NCBI GenBank assembly: GCA_001692895.1 | Contig: KV748250.1 | Span: 435,475-499,474 of the forward strand | Origin: Cenococcum geophilum 1.58 | Lineage: Eukaryota; Ascomycota; Dothideomycetes; Gloniales; Gloniaceae | DNA length: 64,000 nucleotides | Direction: 5' to 3' | Shown here: one piece after another, positions 23,267 through 33,498 of the stretch | Position numbering within the stretch: position 1 is the stretch's first letter | Layout of the letters: the number at the start of each line of letters is the position of its first letter | Notes under the pieces: generated by a model | Told to the model about the DNA's origin: nothing | The model's input: the letters and a program-made list of their open reading frames with translations, nothing else | The model's database searches: none | Position numbers and translations under genes: made by a program

Positions 23267-24077
23267 ACCTAAGGGGAATCTAGGAGAATAAGAGACTCCT
23301 AAATTACTTAGAGTTATTTCCTTCTTAGATAGAGGAGCAGTCCTTACATTACCTAACTCTTATAGACCTTATTCCATAAGTTTCTACTCCTTAAAACGGA
23401 CCTTCTTATATACTTTCTTAAGATAAAGCAGACGAGTATAGGCGGTCATTCAAGCTTTAAGGGTATAATGCTCCTTATCTTGGACACAGGGCAAATAAGA
23501 CTTATTATCATATTAGAGATAACGGATTTCGGCTAGGGCTTCTAATAGCTTACTATTAAGTTTAGCAGCGGCAGAATAAATACAAAACCCTAAGACAGAT
23601 TAACCAAGGAATACGGCGGCTCTTTAGACGGACTAAGCGCGTACACTTAGTATTAGACACGGATTGAATATCGTAGGACAATTGTATATTTACTTATATA
23701 CACTTAGTATAGGAGGACGGTTGTTAACCGGTAGGCGCCGCAATTATAATATAGACTAACCCCTCTTTCGCGTAACAAGAATAAGAAGGTATAACTTTAC
23801 CCAGCAATAGTATAGACGCTACGGTATAAGACCGACGTTCCGTAGAGGTAGAGGAAGGGGCCTTAGGTATTATAAGTAATAAGGAAGAAAATTAGAATAA
23901 TTTAGAGGATATTACACCTCTAGTAAGTAGCCTAGAGATACTAGGGATCTTTAAGGACAAAGCTAAAGAGGAGGGAGATAGTATTACGGACGCTTTAAGT
24001 ATAATATTACAACTACTTAGAGAGGAGTTAGAAGCGGCCTATTAAATAATAAAGGCACGGTTTAGGATAGACCCCAT
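23267..24077 (-). pseudogene. Antisense ORF in the 3' region of G4, with ATG retained
   Basis: This is the 3' region of G4 displaced by G5. The opposite strand starts with an intact ATG at 24077-24075 inside the 3' LTR (MGSIL...) and shows the same succession as in G5: Ser/Thr-rich, Cys-containing, then KLNSKLLEALAEIRYLQ and LKKVYKKVRFKE, with Gln/Trp stops. The plus strand of the same stretch has no readable frame. The first bases, ACCTAAGGGG, follow directly from the G4 sequence broken at 14860. Confidence 0.45.
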
Positions 24078-24405
24078 TAAGCTATATAATGAGGAATAGT
24101 AACTAAGGTTATATAATATACTCTATAAGCTCTATAAGCTCTATAAGAAACGTCTTATATACCTTATATAGCTTATATACCTTACGTATAAGGAGGATTT
24201 CTTAGGAGTACGGTTATGTATTTAAAAGACTACAGTCCCTACTTAGATAGTTCTCTCCTTATAGTAAATTTTAGAATACAATTAAAGTTAATCTATTAGG
24301 TAACTACTCCACTAATTATTAATTACTGTTAATTGTTTAATCTATACCTATATACCTAGCCTAATAACAAGCCTACCGTAGTATTTCCTATAAGGTTCTA
24401 TTATA
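23982..24405 (+). repeat. G4 3' LTR
   Basis: Starts TATTACGGACGC after the purine run GAGGAGGGAGATAG and ends GGTTCTATTATA, 424 bp like its 5' partner. It is followed by the TSD CCCCT (24406-24410) and then minus-strand G3 RNase H sequence. Confidence 0.93.
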
Positions 24406-24410
24406 CCCCT

Positions 24411-25169
24411 AGTATAAAGTCTAATATATCTATTTCTATAATTATATTAAGTACTAGTTAATAGATTTTAAGGATTGGATCCTTAGTAAATAACTCCTTA
24501 AGTTCTTTAAATAACTGCCTATACTTATTACCCCATATCTATAGTTCCTCCTTCTTTATAAGCCTTATAAATAGCTTAATATTCTTTAACTACTATACTA
24601 TAAACCTCCTATAGTAATTATAAAACCCTAGAAATAATCTTAACTATATAACATTCTCTAGTTCTTGCTACTCTACTATAGCTTTAACTTTCTTTAGGTC
24701 TATACTAATATATCCTAGTTTAATAATAAATCTAATAAAATTAGTCTTCCTAGTAAAGAACTCGCATTTCTCAATTACTACTAGCATTTGTTCCGCTTAT
24801 AGTCTCTCTAAGACCTATTTAACGTGTTCTTTATATTCTTTCTTACTTATTAAGTAGATAATAATATTGTTAAGGTATACTATAACAAATTTATCTAGGT
24901 GTTCTCCTAATATACTATTTATTCGCTTCTAGAACGTTACTAGTATATTTATAAGTCCAAATTATATAACTAATAGCTTATACAGTCCTTCCTTTAACCT
25001 AAAGGCTACCTTCTATTTATTGCCTTCCTTAATTCTAATCTAGTAGTATACCTATCTTAGGTCTATCTTCGTAAAGATCTAGGCGTTACCTATCCTATTC
25101 TAGATCTTACTAATTAAGGGTAAAGGATATCTATCCTTTCTAGTAATACTATTTAACTATCTATAGTTA
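24411..25169 (-). pseudogene. G3 pol, middle part: RNase H N-terminus and RT
   Basis: It continues G3 beyond G4. On the minus strand it reads through RT: FTKIDLR near 25050-25085, the YLDD box as YLNN at 24854-24880, FIGFIIKLG-type thumb sequence and the LRLFLGF region, into RNase H. L1 interrupts it at 25169, inside the LR(M)YxNYRxLN segment, which resumes at 27255. Confidence 0.88.
25157..25169. repeat. TSD of LINE L1, left copy
   Basis: CTATCTATAGTTA (13 bp) is repeated at 27255-27267, directly after the poly(A) run. A TSD of this length next to a poly(A) tail is the mark of target-primed reverse transcription. Confidence 0.9.
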
Positions 25170-25543
25170 GCCTTTTACCACACATACAACCTTACCAAAA
25201 GGTAGCGCCGCACTTTAAGACTTACGCATACCCATCTCACCACCAAAAACAATCGATTTTCCAACTTTTAAGACCCAATTCCTACTGCCTAGCGAGCTAT
25301 AGGTGGATTTAATTGTCGTTTTACCCCCTTTCCCCTAATAGAAAATTCTTCTTAGGGGTAGTCCTAGCTTGTAAGCGAGGCATGGATAGGAACACCAAAA
25401 CTACTACCACTACTACTACCACCAATACTAGGGGTCTAGTATTACTACTACCTTTAAACCTAATCTCCCTAGAAATCCTCTAGTAGGATTAGTAAGGAAA
25501 AAAGGTATAAGGATAGTAAAAACTAGTAAACTCCCCCTACAAG

Positions 25544-27140
25544 ATGCCAAGGCCTAGTAGGCCTAAAAAGAAACCTCCTATAGAAATAAGCGATAAAAAG
25601 TCCACATCTACCTTTTCTCCCCCTTCTCCTTCTTCTATTCTGGTTAGAACAGGAGAAAAAAGAGGATATCCTTAGTCTTCCCCTAAAAAGAAAACCAAAA
25701 ACCTACAAAAAAGACAATAAAGCTAATAGCTACGGATAGTATACCCAGTATACTTTTCCCCCTACTTTCTCCAGAACAATACCTATAAAAGGCTTTAAAA
25801 AACCTAACTTAGGCCTATAAAGGGCTAGATAAAGAAAAAGAAAAAGGAAAAAAATATTAGGTTAAACACCTAGAGAATTATACACGGAGTATTATAATAG
25901 GGGAGACGCCCTTTAGTAAAAGTCCAAGAGATGTCCTAGTAGGACTAGTAGAAACAGTAAGAGCTCTCCATAAGGAGATAGCCCCTACTAAAGTAAGAGA
26001 AAAACCTATTATACAAGGAAAAGAAAGGGCTGATGTCCTAAAAGGACTAGTAAAAGAAGTAAGAGCTCTCCATAAGGAGGTAGCCCCTTCTCCTACTAAA
26101 GAAACTTACGCAGAGAGACTAAAGAAGGACCTCCCTTCTTTGTCCTCTCTACCCTCCTTATTACTATCTTCTACCTCTTCTCCTTCTAACAGGAGTTCTA
26201 CTTCTACTAAAAGTAAGAAAAAGCAGCTATAAGAAAGAAAGCTAGTCCTAATCACAGACGAAAAGGACAAACCTCTAGATGCATTCTCTATACAAAACGA
26301 AGTCAATTAACTATTTGCATTAAAACTACAAGTAGAAAAGCCAGTTCTAGCGTCAATAGCTAGAACTAAAGGAAAACAAAATATTCTCCTTATAACTACA
26401 GAAGAATATAATGCAGATTTCCTAGTTAAATATAAGGAAATCTAGCATAACTGCTTTACCTTTTAAAGAGAACAAAAACTAGAACCATAGGTTCAAGTTA
26501 TAGCCCATAGGGTTCCTACTCTACCTTTTCTAGAAAAGGGAGGCTCTAAGCTTCTAAAAGAATAAATTGAGACCTTTAATCCTATAGGGGTACAAAGACT
26601 GCCTAGATGGATCTTATCTAGTGTAAAAAGACACAATCCACAAACTAGATTCGGCTCTATAGTGTTTACTATAGAAAACGAAGAGAAAAGATAAGAAATC
26701 CTCAAGCAAAAAGAGATTCTAATTGCAGGTACAGCTACTAAGGTAGTAAAATACCTAGAAGTCTCTCCTACTATATAGTGTACTAGCTGCCAAAAATTCG
26801 GCCATATAGGAGATAGGTGCTCTACTAGGGCCTGTAGATTCTGTGCGGCTACACACTTATCTAAAGACCACTGCTGTCCTACCTGTATAGTAATAGGTAG
26901 GCCGTACAAGCATACTACCCCTCTTTGTATTAATTGTAAGGAAGGACACTTTACTAATAGTAAAGACTGTAAGACTCTTTAAGCAGCTAAACTAGTACAT
27001 AGTACTAGTATAGGAGAGTCTATAGAAGAATAAAACAAAATGGCCTTAGTACAAACTGGACTATAGAGAGCAAAATACCAGGACAAAACTCCCCTAGCAT
27101 TAAAATGGGCTAGAGTGTCCACTTAGCTACTAATACATAT
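25544..27140 (+). pseudogene. L1 ORF1: LINE nucleic-acid-binding protein, lightly decayed
   Basis: ATG at 25544 opens MPRPSRPKKKPPIEISDKK, Lys/Ser-rich. A change of frame occurs near 25720. An internal duplication reads DVLVGLVETVRALHKE and again DVLKGLVKEVRALHKE about 120 bp later. From 26779 the C-terminus holds an array of CCHC-type knuckles with all Cys and His visible: CTSCQKFGHIGDRC, then CRFCAATH...C, then CINCKEGHFTNSKDC. This is the arrangement of ORF1 proteins in Tad/I-type LINEs, where the protein binds element RNA. About ten in-frame stops, mostly TAG/TAA, mark decay. The exact end is unclear. Confidence 0.75.
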
Positions 27141-27237
27141 TAAGATGCCTAGAAAGGATTTATATATATAGAACTATAGCGCTATAGCCTAGAGGCTACA
27201 TGCGTAGTATTGTACGTAGTATAATACAATTTGATAT

Positions 27238-27254
27238 AAAAAAAAAAAAAAAAA
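27238..27254 (+). repeat. Poly(A) tail of L1
   Basis: Seventeen consecutive A follow TTTGATAT and abut the right TSD copy. Confidence 0.93.
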
Positions 27255-27990
27255 CTATCTATAGTTAATACATATCCTAAGTTTTCCATTCTTCTTAGGT
27301 ATAAATAATACTAGATAACCCGCCGATAACTATAATAGTCTAATATATCCTTTTCGTAAGTTTTCCTAGATAAACTCCTTTAAAGCTACTAACTCTATTT
27401 TAGTAAGCTTATAGGTTAGAAAGAACCTTAGACTTATTCCTAGCTCTAACTCTATCTTATAGTCCTAAGCTATATAATCTAATAGCTTCTCGCTTTCTAG
27501 CGACTATAGTTTCTTACTATACTTATAACATCTTTTTAGTACATAACTTAATCCCTAATTAGTCTCCCTATAAGTCGCCCCGATTTAATACTATACTATC
27601 TTAGTTTCTTATCGTATCTTACGCCGTTAAGTATCCCTAATATTAACCTAACCTATTACCTAATTAATTCTTAGATTGTATTCCTATAGCTAAGGCATTT
27701 CTAGTACTACCTTATCCCGTTCTAATAGTAGGATATTAAATAATATAATAATTTATCTCCCTTTAATAGCTATCTAAATAGGTCCTATTTTGAGATTAAT
27801 AATACCTCCTCTATAGGCTATTAGATCTTCTAAAATCGTAACTAATAGATACAGATTCCGCTTCTATCTATATAGTAATCCTATCCTTTCTACTATAGCT
27901 AGTAATATATAGTTCTGCATTACTCCACTCTCTATTAGTACTTTAAATTACTAATCCTACCAATTAATATATAAATTTAAGTGTCGTCTA
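27255..27990 (-). pseudogene. G3 pol, N-terminal part: RT fingers and protease
   Basis: Minus strand. The protease active site at 27924-27935 reads IESG instead of IDSG, a change not explained by a CpA transition. It is followed by NYILLA, conserved in all copies. Below it comes the linker with LLLG(Q)DKAVL-like sequence and then SLRFFLTYKLTKIELVALKE, leading into RT. It joins 25169 across L1. Confidence 0.85.
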
Positions 27991-30900
27991 TATAGTCCTT
28001 TAAGGGTCTAAGGCTCTACTACTAGTTCCCTCTAGTCCCGTAGGCCTTTACTTTTCCTAACTATTAGCTTAATTCTGCTATACTCGGCTCCCTCCTAGGC
28101 TAATACTTAGTCCGTTTCTTATCCTCAATATACTATAGACACATATTCTCTAGGCATTCCCACTACTATTATCCCTCTAAGCATTTTTCTAATAAAAACC
28201 TTCCAGGTTATAGTGTCAACTCTTATAACTTCTATCTTTTAGTTAGATACCATCTATATATATATCTAGCATTCCGGTATTAACGCTCCTTTATTATCTA
28301 ATACATCTATATAGAATATTTTTTATTTTTCGCCTTTAGTGCTTTATGCATTTCGTACTAGTTATCTATATATATAATCTATACTAACGTATAATGCGCT
28401 GGGTTGCGTAGGTCAACTCTTAGCTTATTATTCTCTTTAAGTTTAAACCTCTATCTTAGTAATCTAAATATTAGTTCCTTATTTATAGGTACTAAGACTT
28501 ATCTATTACGTCTCTAGTCTTCTAATCTACCTTCTAGGTCTCTTAATATTATAATTAAGGCCCCCTTTATATAGCTTATGCGTTTCTCCGTAATCGCCTA
28601 TTCCTAAACTACCTTCTTATCCAACTATATATAAAATTCTTCCTAATTGTCACTGTGTCTTTATCTATACTACTTTTAATATAACTGATTAAGTATATAC
28701 GGCTCGTCCGTAAGGAAGTATCTAGCCATTACTACATTATAACAGCCCTTAGTATATCGTTCTTCGAATCTAGTTAAAATCCCTAGATCCTCTTCTTATT
28801 CCAGTTTATCTAGCTACTTAGCTCTTAGTATACCTACCTTAGGCCTATTAGTAATCCTTTGCGTTAGCGTATATAACCTACCCTATACGCGTAATATTAG
28901 ATTTCCCTCTTACTCTTACTACGTCCTAACTCGTTCTTTAAATCCCGCCCATTCCTCTTTAGGTTTACATCTAGTATTAGGATTCTCTTAATCCTTAAGC
29001 TTAGTAATTTTAGTATTAACCTTTCAATCTGTAGGCTAATCCTCTTAATTACCTATTATAGGAGTCCTAATTTACTCTCCGAATCTATAGTTACTTCTTT
29101 TTCTCCAAAACTCTCTCTCTAAGTCTTATTCCGTACTTATCTCCTCTAATAAGTATTATACGTTATAGCCTTTCTTATTACCTATAAACCTTACTTATTT
29201 ATTTACTATATACTTTTCTAATACACTTATCCCATCTATAGGATCTTAAGTCTATTCCCTACTTAGTGGATAAATAGCTCGCGTTCTTATCCGTTCTTTA
29301 AATTCTTAAACTTTCCTTATCTCCTCTAGAGAATCTTAAATCTTTCTTATCTCCCTTAGGGAATCTTAAAATTCTCTTATCTCACTCTAAGAATCTTAAG
29401 TTTGTAGCCTTTTACCTTTATTAAGTGGTAAGGTCGCGATATTAAATAATTATCTACGTAGTTTATCTTTAAATATTCCTCTTCTCCCATCTTATAAAGT
29501 AATAGATGCCGTATCTAATAGAGTCTTAATCCCTATTATTATCTTAGTCTCTATTACTAATTTAACCTCTACTTTAGTTATTACATTCTTAAGGTTTATA
29601 TACTCCTAGTAAGCTGCCTTTATTGCCTTATTATCGCTACTAATAGTCCGATTATCTTAACCCTTAGATCCTACCGCTTAGTAGAATTAGTACGCGAGAA
29701 ACTTCTCCGCTAACTACTAGCTAGCTATACCGTCCTAGTCCTTTTCCAATTTATAGAGTTAATCCTATTCTTTATCTAACTCTCTAGTGCCCTAGAGTCC
29801 TTTTAACTTAGGCTCTTATAGCTAATAGCTTGCGCTATACTTAGCGTCTTTATAAATTAGATATGCGTTATTATAATAAAACGCGAAACTCCTAATCGAA
29901 CAACTCTTTGTTCCTTATAGCACGTTATTATCCCTTCTAACGCAATTATATTCTACTACTTAAGTTCCTTTTACTATATAGTTTCTCTAACTATCTTTAC
30001 AGTCTTAGGCGTAGTACCCCTATTTTCTGCAATTTATATAAGCTCCTTCTTTATACCACTTATATTACTATAGAGTCCGCCTAAATATCTTCTACTGCTA
30101 AGGTCCCTAGTTTAGCCTTTACTCCTTAGGTCTTTAATCGCTTAATCCTTACCCTCTAGGTTTCTATATTTTCTTTTTTAACTCTCACGTTCCGCTAAGG
30201 TCTATTAGCTCTACACCGTACTATAGTTTAGACACCTACTATATCTTCTTAGTATACGTTATATCTTACTATATTCTTCCTAACCTCTCGCTTTAGTATA
30301 GCCGGTTATCTACTTATATAGCTTATTTAATCAACTCCCTTATATTATCTAGATTATCTATTAGTATTATAGTCTACTACACTTTACCTTTTAGCCCTCA
30401 TCTATACTACGCCATTAGTGCTCCCTAATTCTATTTAGTTTATACTACTAGCGTCTAGAGCTATATTATATATTCTATTACTAATCCCTTTTATATAAGT
30501 TAATATAGCTTCCCTTTAGCTGTTGCTACTAATTCCAGATCTCTATATATCTGCGTTAGTTTACTAGCAAATCCTTCCCAGCTTAAAAATATATACCACG
30601 TTTCTAAATTTTAAGTGGCTAACCTATTAGCTTATATCTCCGTAAGATAGGGTTTAAACCATTTTAGTGCCTAACCTATTAAGAATAGTCCTACATACGC
30701 TACCTAATCACTTAGCTGTACTAGTTTAGTTCCTTTATGTAGTACCTTTATACGTATCTATATAAGGAACCCTTTTAGCCTATGTTTTTCTCTAATAAAC
30801 CTTTTAATTAGTAGCATCTTGATTTTTTCTCTCTTTATATCTTATAGTTGCTTAACTAACACCTACTAGTTGTTGTCGGCTTGTTCTATAAAACTCTTAA

Positions 30901-31012
30901 GTTATTCTATTATAACTATTTACAAATTATTATCTCGTATACTAGTATTACCACTAGTTCCTAAGGTAGTTTATACCGTAGATAGCGTCGTAACTGGTGC
31001 TTTAGGTAGCAT
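27990..31012 (-). pseudogene. G3 gag plus X region
   Basis: ATG at 31012-31010 (minus strand) starts MLPKAPVTTLST-like sequence as in G4. The capsid core is present near 30600-30700. The knuckle is at 29999-30040, with Cys1 changed to Tyr, Cys2 and Cys4 retained and His lost. X then runs for some 690 codons to the protease, with the QDSxxxIR repeats at about 29290-29410 (minus). Gln codons are nearly all TAA/TAG. Confidence 0.8.
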
Positions 31013-31054
31013 TATATTAACTTATTTTCTTTACCGTAACTAAGGTAGTAAATA

Positions 31055-31478
31055 TATAACGGAACCTTATAGGAAGTACTACGGTGAGCTTATTAATAGG
31101 CTAGGTATATAGATAAAGATAAGGCAATTAATAACAAGTAATAACTGGTAGAGTAGTTGCCTAATAGATTAACTCTAATTGTATTCTAAGATTTACTATA
31201 AGGAAAGAACTATCTAAATAGGGACTGTGGTCCTTTAAATACACAACCGTACTCCTAAGAAATCCTCCTTGTACGTAAGGTATGTAAGGTATATAAGGTA
31301 CGCGAGACGTTCCTTATAGAGCTTACAGAGCTTATAGAGCTTATTACGTAACCCCGGCTACCAAGCCTTATTACATAGCTCAATGGGGTCTATCCTAGAC
31401 CGTGCCTCTATTATCTAACGGGCCGCTTCCAACTCCTCTCCTAGTAGTTATAATATTATACTTAAAGCGTCCGTAATA
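31055..31478 (-). repeat. G3 5' LTR
   Basis: On the plus strand it begins TATAACGGAACC and ends GCGTCCGTAATA, 424 bp. On the plus strand it also keeps an ATG at 31383 followed by GGGTCTATCC, the start of the antisense frame. It is followed by the right TSD copy TAAAA (31479-31483) and the continuation of G2 integrase. Confidence 0.92.
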
Positions 31479-31483
31479 TAAAA

Positions 31484-32390
31484 TATAGAGTACTAAATAA
31501 GATTATATCGGATAGAGACCTAAGATTCGTAGTAGTATTTTAAAAGGTATTCTTAGCAGAATAAGGGGTTCAAGTAGTAATATTAACTACATATTACCTA
31601 TAGATAGACGGTTAAATAGAAAGACTAAATTAGACACTAGAATAGAACCTAAGATATTATATAAACCACGCGCAGAATAATTAGGTATTACTATTACTAG
31701 TTATATAGTTTATATATAATACGACACTACAGGAGGGCATATAGATGTTACTATTTTAGGCAAATTATAGGTATAAGCCTAGAATATTGTTATTACCATA
31801 ATAAGCGAAAAAGAGAAGTAGTATAGTAGAAGAAAGAATAAAGACGTTAATAAATCTTTATGCAGACCTCTATTAAATAGCAAAACTAGTTTAGAAATAA
31901 ATAAAATAGTACTATAACACTAGAAGATCTAAGGGACTAGATCTTAAGGAGGGGGATAAAGTATAACTACTATATAAATTTTTTATAAGTAAACAACTAA
32001 GTAAGAAGCTGGATTACGTTAAACTAGGACTATTTAAAATTGCAGTAAAGATTTTAGAAGTTACGTATAGACTTAACTTACTAGCGAAAATAAAGATCTA
32101 TCTAGTATAGTATATTATAATACTAGAACTAGTATACGGAGATATTAAACTACTAGCCTATAAAGAAGATACGTATAGAGGCTAAGAAGAAGATAAATAG
32201 TAAGTTTTAAAGATTATTAGTTATAAGGATATTAATAACAAAATATAGTATAAAGTAAAGTAGATAGGCTATAATAAGACTACCTAGGAGCTACTATAGA
32301 ATCTAAAAAACGCTATAAGAAAGGTATAGGAGTATTAGAAGAAAGTAGGTTAGGTAATATTAATAAAAAAGGATCGCTAAAGAATAAATT
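31484..32390 (+). pseudogene. G2 pol, part 2: integrase C-terminal half and chromodomain
   Basis: It continues G2 from 5601. ISDRDLRFVVVF at about 31505 carries the second core Asp, and the third acidic residue lies in a DGxIERLN segment near 31608. Further on come the LRYYINHAQNN-like helix, GDKVxLLYKFF and KLDYVKLGLFKI. The chromodomain (about 32205-32335) has ISYKDINNK, YKVK, IGYNKTT and the C-terminal helix. Trp positions are TAG. Confidence 0.88.
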
Positions 32391-32399
32391 ACCTAAGGG

Positions 32400-33200
32400 G
32401 GACTTAGGAGGAAGAACGATTGCTAAACTACTTAGAGTTATTTCCTTCCCTAATTAAGGAGAATCCGTTCTCTTATTACCTAATTTAGCTAAGCCTTATT
32501 AAATAAGTTTCTACTCCTTTAAATGGACCTTTTTATAAACACGCTAAAGACGCTAAACTTTTATAAAGGCGGACTACTAAGCCTTAAGAGTATAAGTAGA
32601 TTCCTTAGATCGACAATAGGCTTCCACCAGCGCTGCGGTAAGATTACCCTTAAGTTTTCCTACCTTAGATTAAACTTAAGATCCTAAAATAAATTAACTA
32701 AGGAATAATGCGGCTCTTTAGAAGGATTAAGCGCGCATACTTAGTATTAGAAACGGATCGAATATTATAATAAGACCGTATATTCACTCGCGTATACTTA
32801 GCATAAGAGGTAGGTTATCGACCGGTAGGCGCCGCGATCGCAACGTAGACTAACCCCTCTTTCATATAACGAGAATAAGAAGGTATAATCTTACCTAGCG
32901 ACAGTATAGACGTAATAGTTTAGGCTTAGTAAGCAGATTATAAGATAGGAACGGCCTTAGGCATAATAAGTAATATAGAAGAAAATTAAATTAATTAGGA
33001 AGATATTATACCTCTAGTAGCTAACCTAGAGATACTTAAAATCTTTAAGGACGAAGCTAAAGAGGGAGGAGATAGTATTACGGACGCTTTAAGTACAATA
33101 TTACGACTACTAGGAGAAGAGTTAGAAGCGGCCTATTAGATAATTAAAGCACGGTCTAGGATAGAACTGGTTAAACTATATAATGAGGAATAGTAAGCGA
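32400..33200 (-). pseudogene. Antisense ORF in the 3' region of G2
   Basis: Same place and direction as in G5. The minus strand gives FQRAALFLS and LGS-like sequence, then KVGKLKGNLTAALVEAY, YTLKA and RVYKKVHLKE with Gln stops. The region is about 60 bp shorter than in G6 within the helical part. This copy is strongly decayed and was recognised only by comparison. Confidence 0.38.
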
Positions 33201-33498
33201 GGTTATATAATATTATACGCAGCATACGCGTTATACGGACTATACGTTCACGTACAATATGTATAACACGTACATTACATATAAGAAGGATTTCTTAGGA
33301 GTATAGTTGTGTATTTAAAGGACTACATTCCCTACCTAGATAGTTTCCTTCCTTATAGTAATTCTTAAAATATAATTAGAGTTAATCTATTAGGCAACCA
33401 CTCCACCAGTTATATAAGTTATTAATTATTAAGCGTTACCTATATACCTAGCCTATTAATAGAACCCACCATAGTACTTCCTATAAGGTTCCATTACA
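33076..33498 (+). repeat. G2 3' LTR
   Basis: Starts TATTACGGACGC after GGAGGAGATAG and ends GGTTCCATTACA, 423 bp. Instead of the CTCTATAAG triplet of the other copies it has TACGCAGCATACGCGTTATACGG-like sequence around 33216-33240, shared with the window's first bases. It thus defines a second LTR subtype. Confidence 0.92.

Larger units (their letters stand above)
8591..24405 (+). mobile_element. G4: complete Ty3/gypsy chromovirus inserted in G3
   Basis: Plus-strand element with 424-bp LTRs at both ends and perfect 5-bp TSDs (CCCCT). Its own sequence is 8591-14862 and 23267-24405; G5 is inserted between. At first sight the region reads LTR-internal-LTR-internal-LTR-fragment-LTR, like a tandem array. 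However, the short internal fragment at 23267-23981 is exactly the 3' region missing at 14862, so G5 is nested in G4. Gag has a large internal deletion near 9252 and integrase a deletion of roughly 35 bp near 13890. Confidence 0.92.
25170..27254 (+). mobile_element. L1: ORF1-only LINE derivative inserted in G3
   Basis: A 2.1-kb plus-strand insertion with 13-bp TSDs and a 17-A tail. It consists of a leader of about 370 bp (with a CTA/CCA-rich simple repeat near 25405-25455), ORF1 with Gag-like zinc knuckles, a short 3' part and the poly(A). There is no endonuclease or reverse transcriptase frame, so it must have been moved in trans. CA and TG steps are much more frequent than around it and stops are few, so it was hit lightly by RIP or inserted late. 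Confidence 0.88.
5602..31478 (-). mobile_element. G3: complete Ty3/gypsy chromovirus inserted in G2
   Basis: It is a minus-strand element with two 424-bp LTRs (31055-31478 is 5', 5602-6025 is 3') and TSD TAAGA/TAAAA. Its own sequence is 5602-8590, 24411-25169 and 27268-31478, because G4 (8591-24405) and LINE L1 (25170-27254) were inserted later. Order in its own direction: LTR, gag start ATG at 31012, knuckle, X region, protease, RT, RNase H, integrase, chromodomain, 3' region, LTR. It belongs to the same subfamily as G4 and G5. It is heavily RIP-mutated. Confidence 0.92.
1..33498 (+). mobile_element. G2: Ty3/gypsy chromovirus, nearly complete, split by nested G3
   Basis: This plus-strand LTR retrotransposon starts just left of the window, inside its 5' LTR, and ends at the 3' LTR. 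Its own sequence is 1-5601 and 31484-33498; 5602-31478 is the later insertion G3. Order: partial LTR, gag from an ATG at 308, a long X region, protease, RT, RNase H, integrase (cut by G3 after its first catalytic Asp), integrase C-terminus, chromodomain, 3' region, LTR. Joining the two halves restores continuity with the uninterrupted copy G6 near 40893. It is inserted in G1: minus-strand G1 sequence resumes at 33499. The left TSD is outside the window. All frames are destroyed by Gln/Trp-to-stop changes typical of RIP. Confidence 0.92.

Noticed and set aside
8591-24405. Tandem multi-LTR array (LTR-internal-LTR-internal-LTR-fragment-LTR)
   Set aside because: The fragment at 23267-23981 is exactly the part missing from the first copy at 14860, and ACCTA flanks the inner element. 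Nesting explains it without unequal recombination.
26493-26909. Minus-strand open frame of 138 codons (and 26106-26306)
   Set aside because: They lie opposite L1 ORF1; the plus strand has the zinc knuckle array with correct Cys/His spacing.
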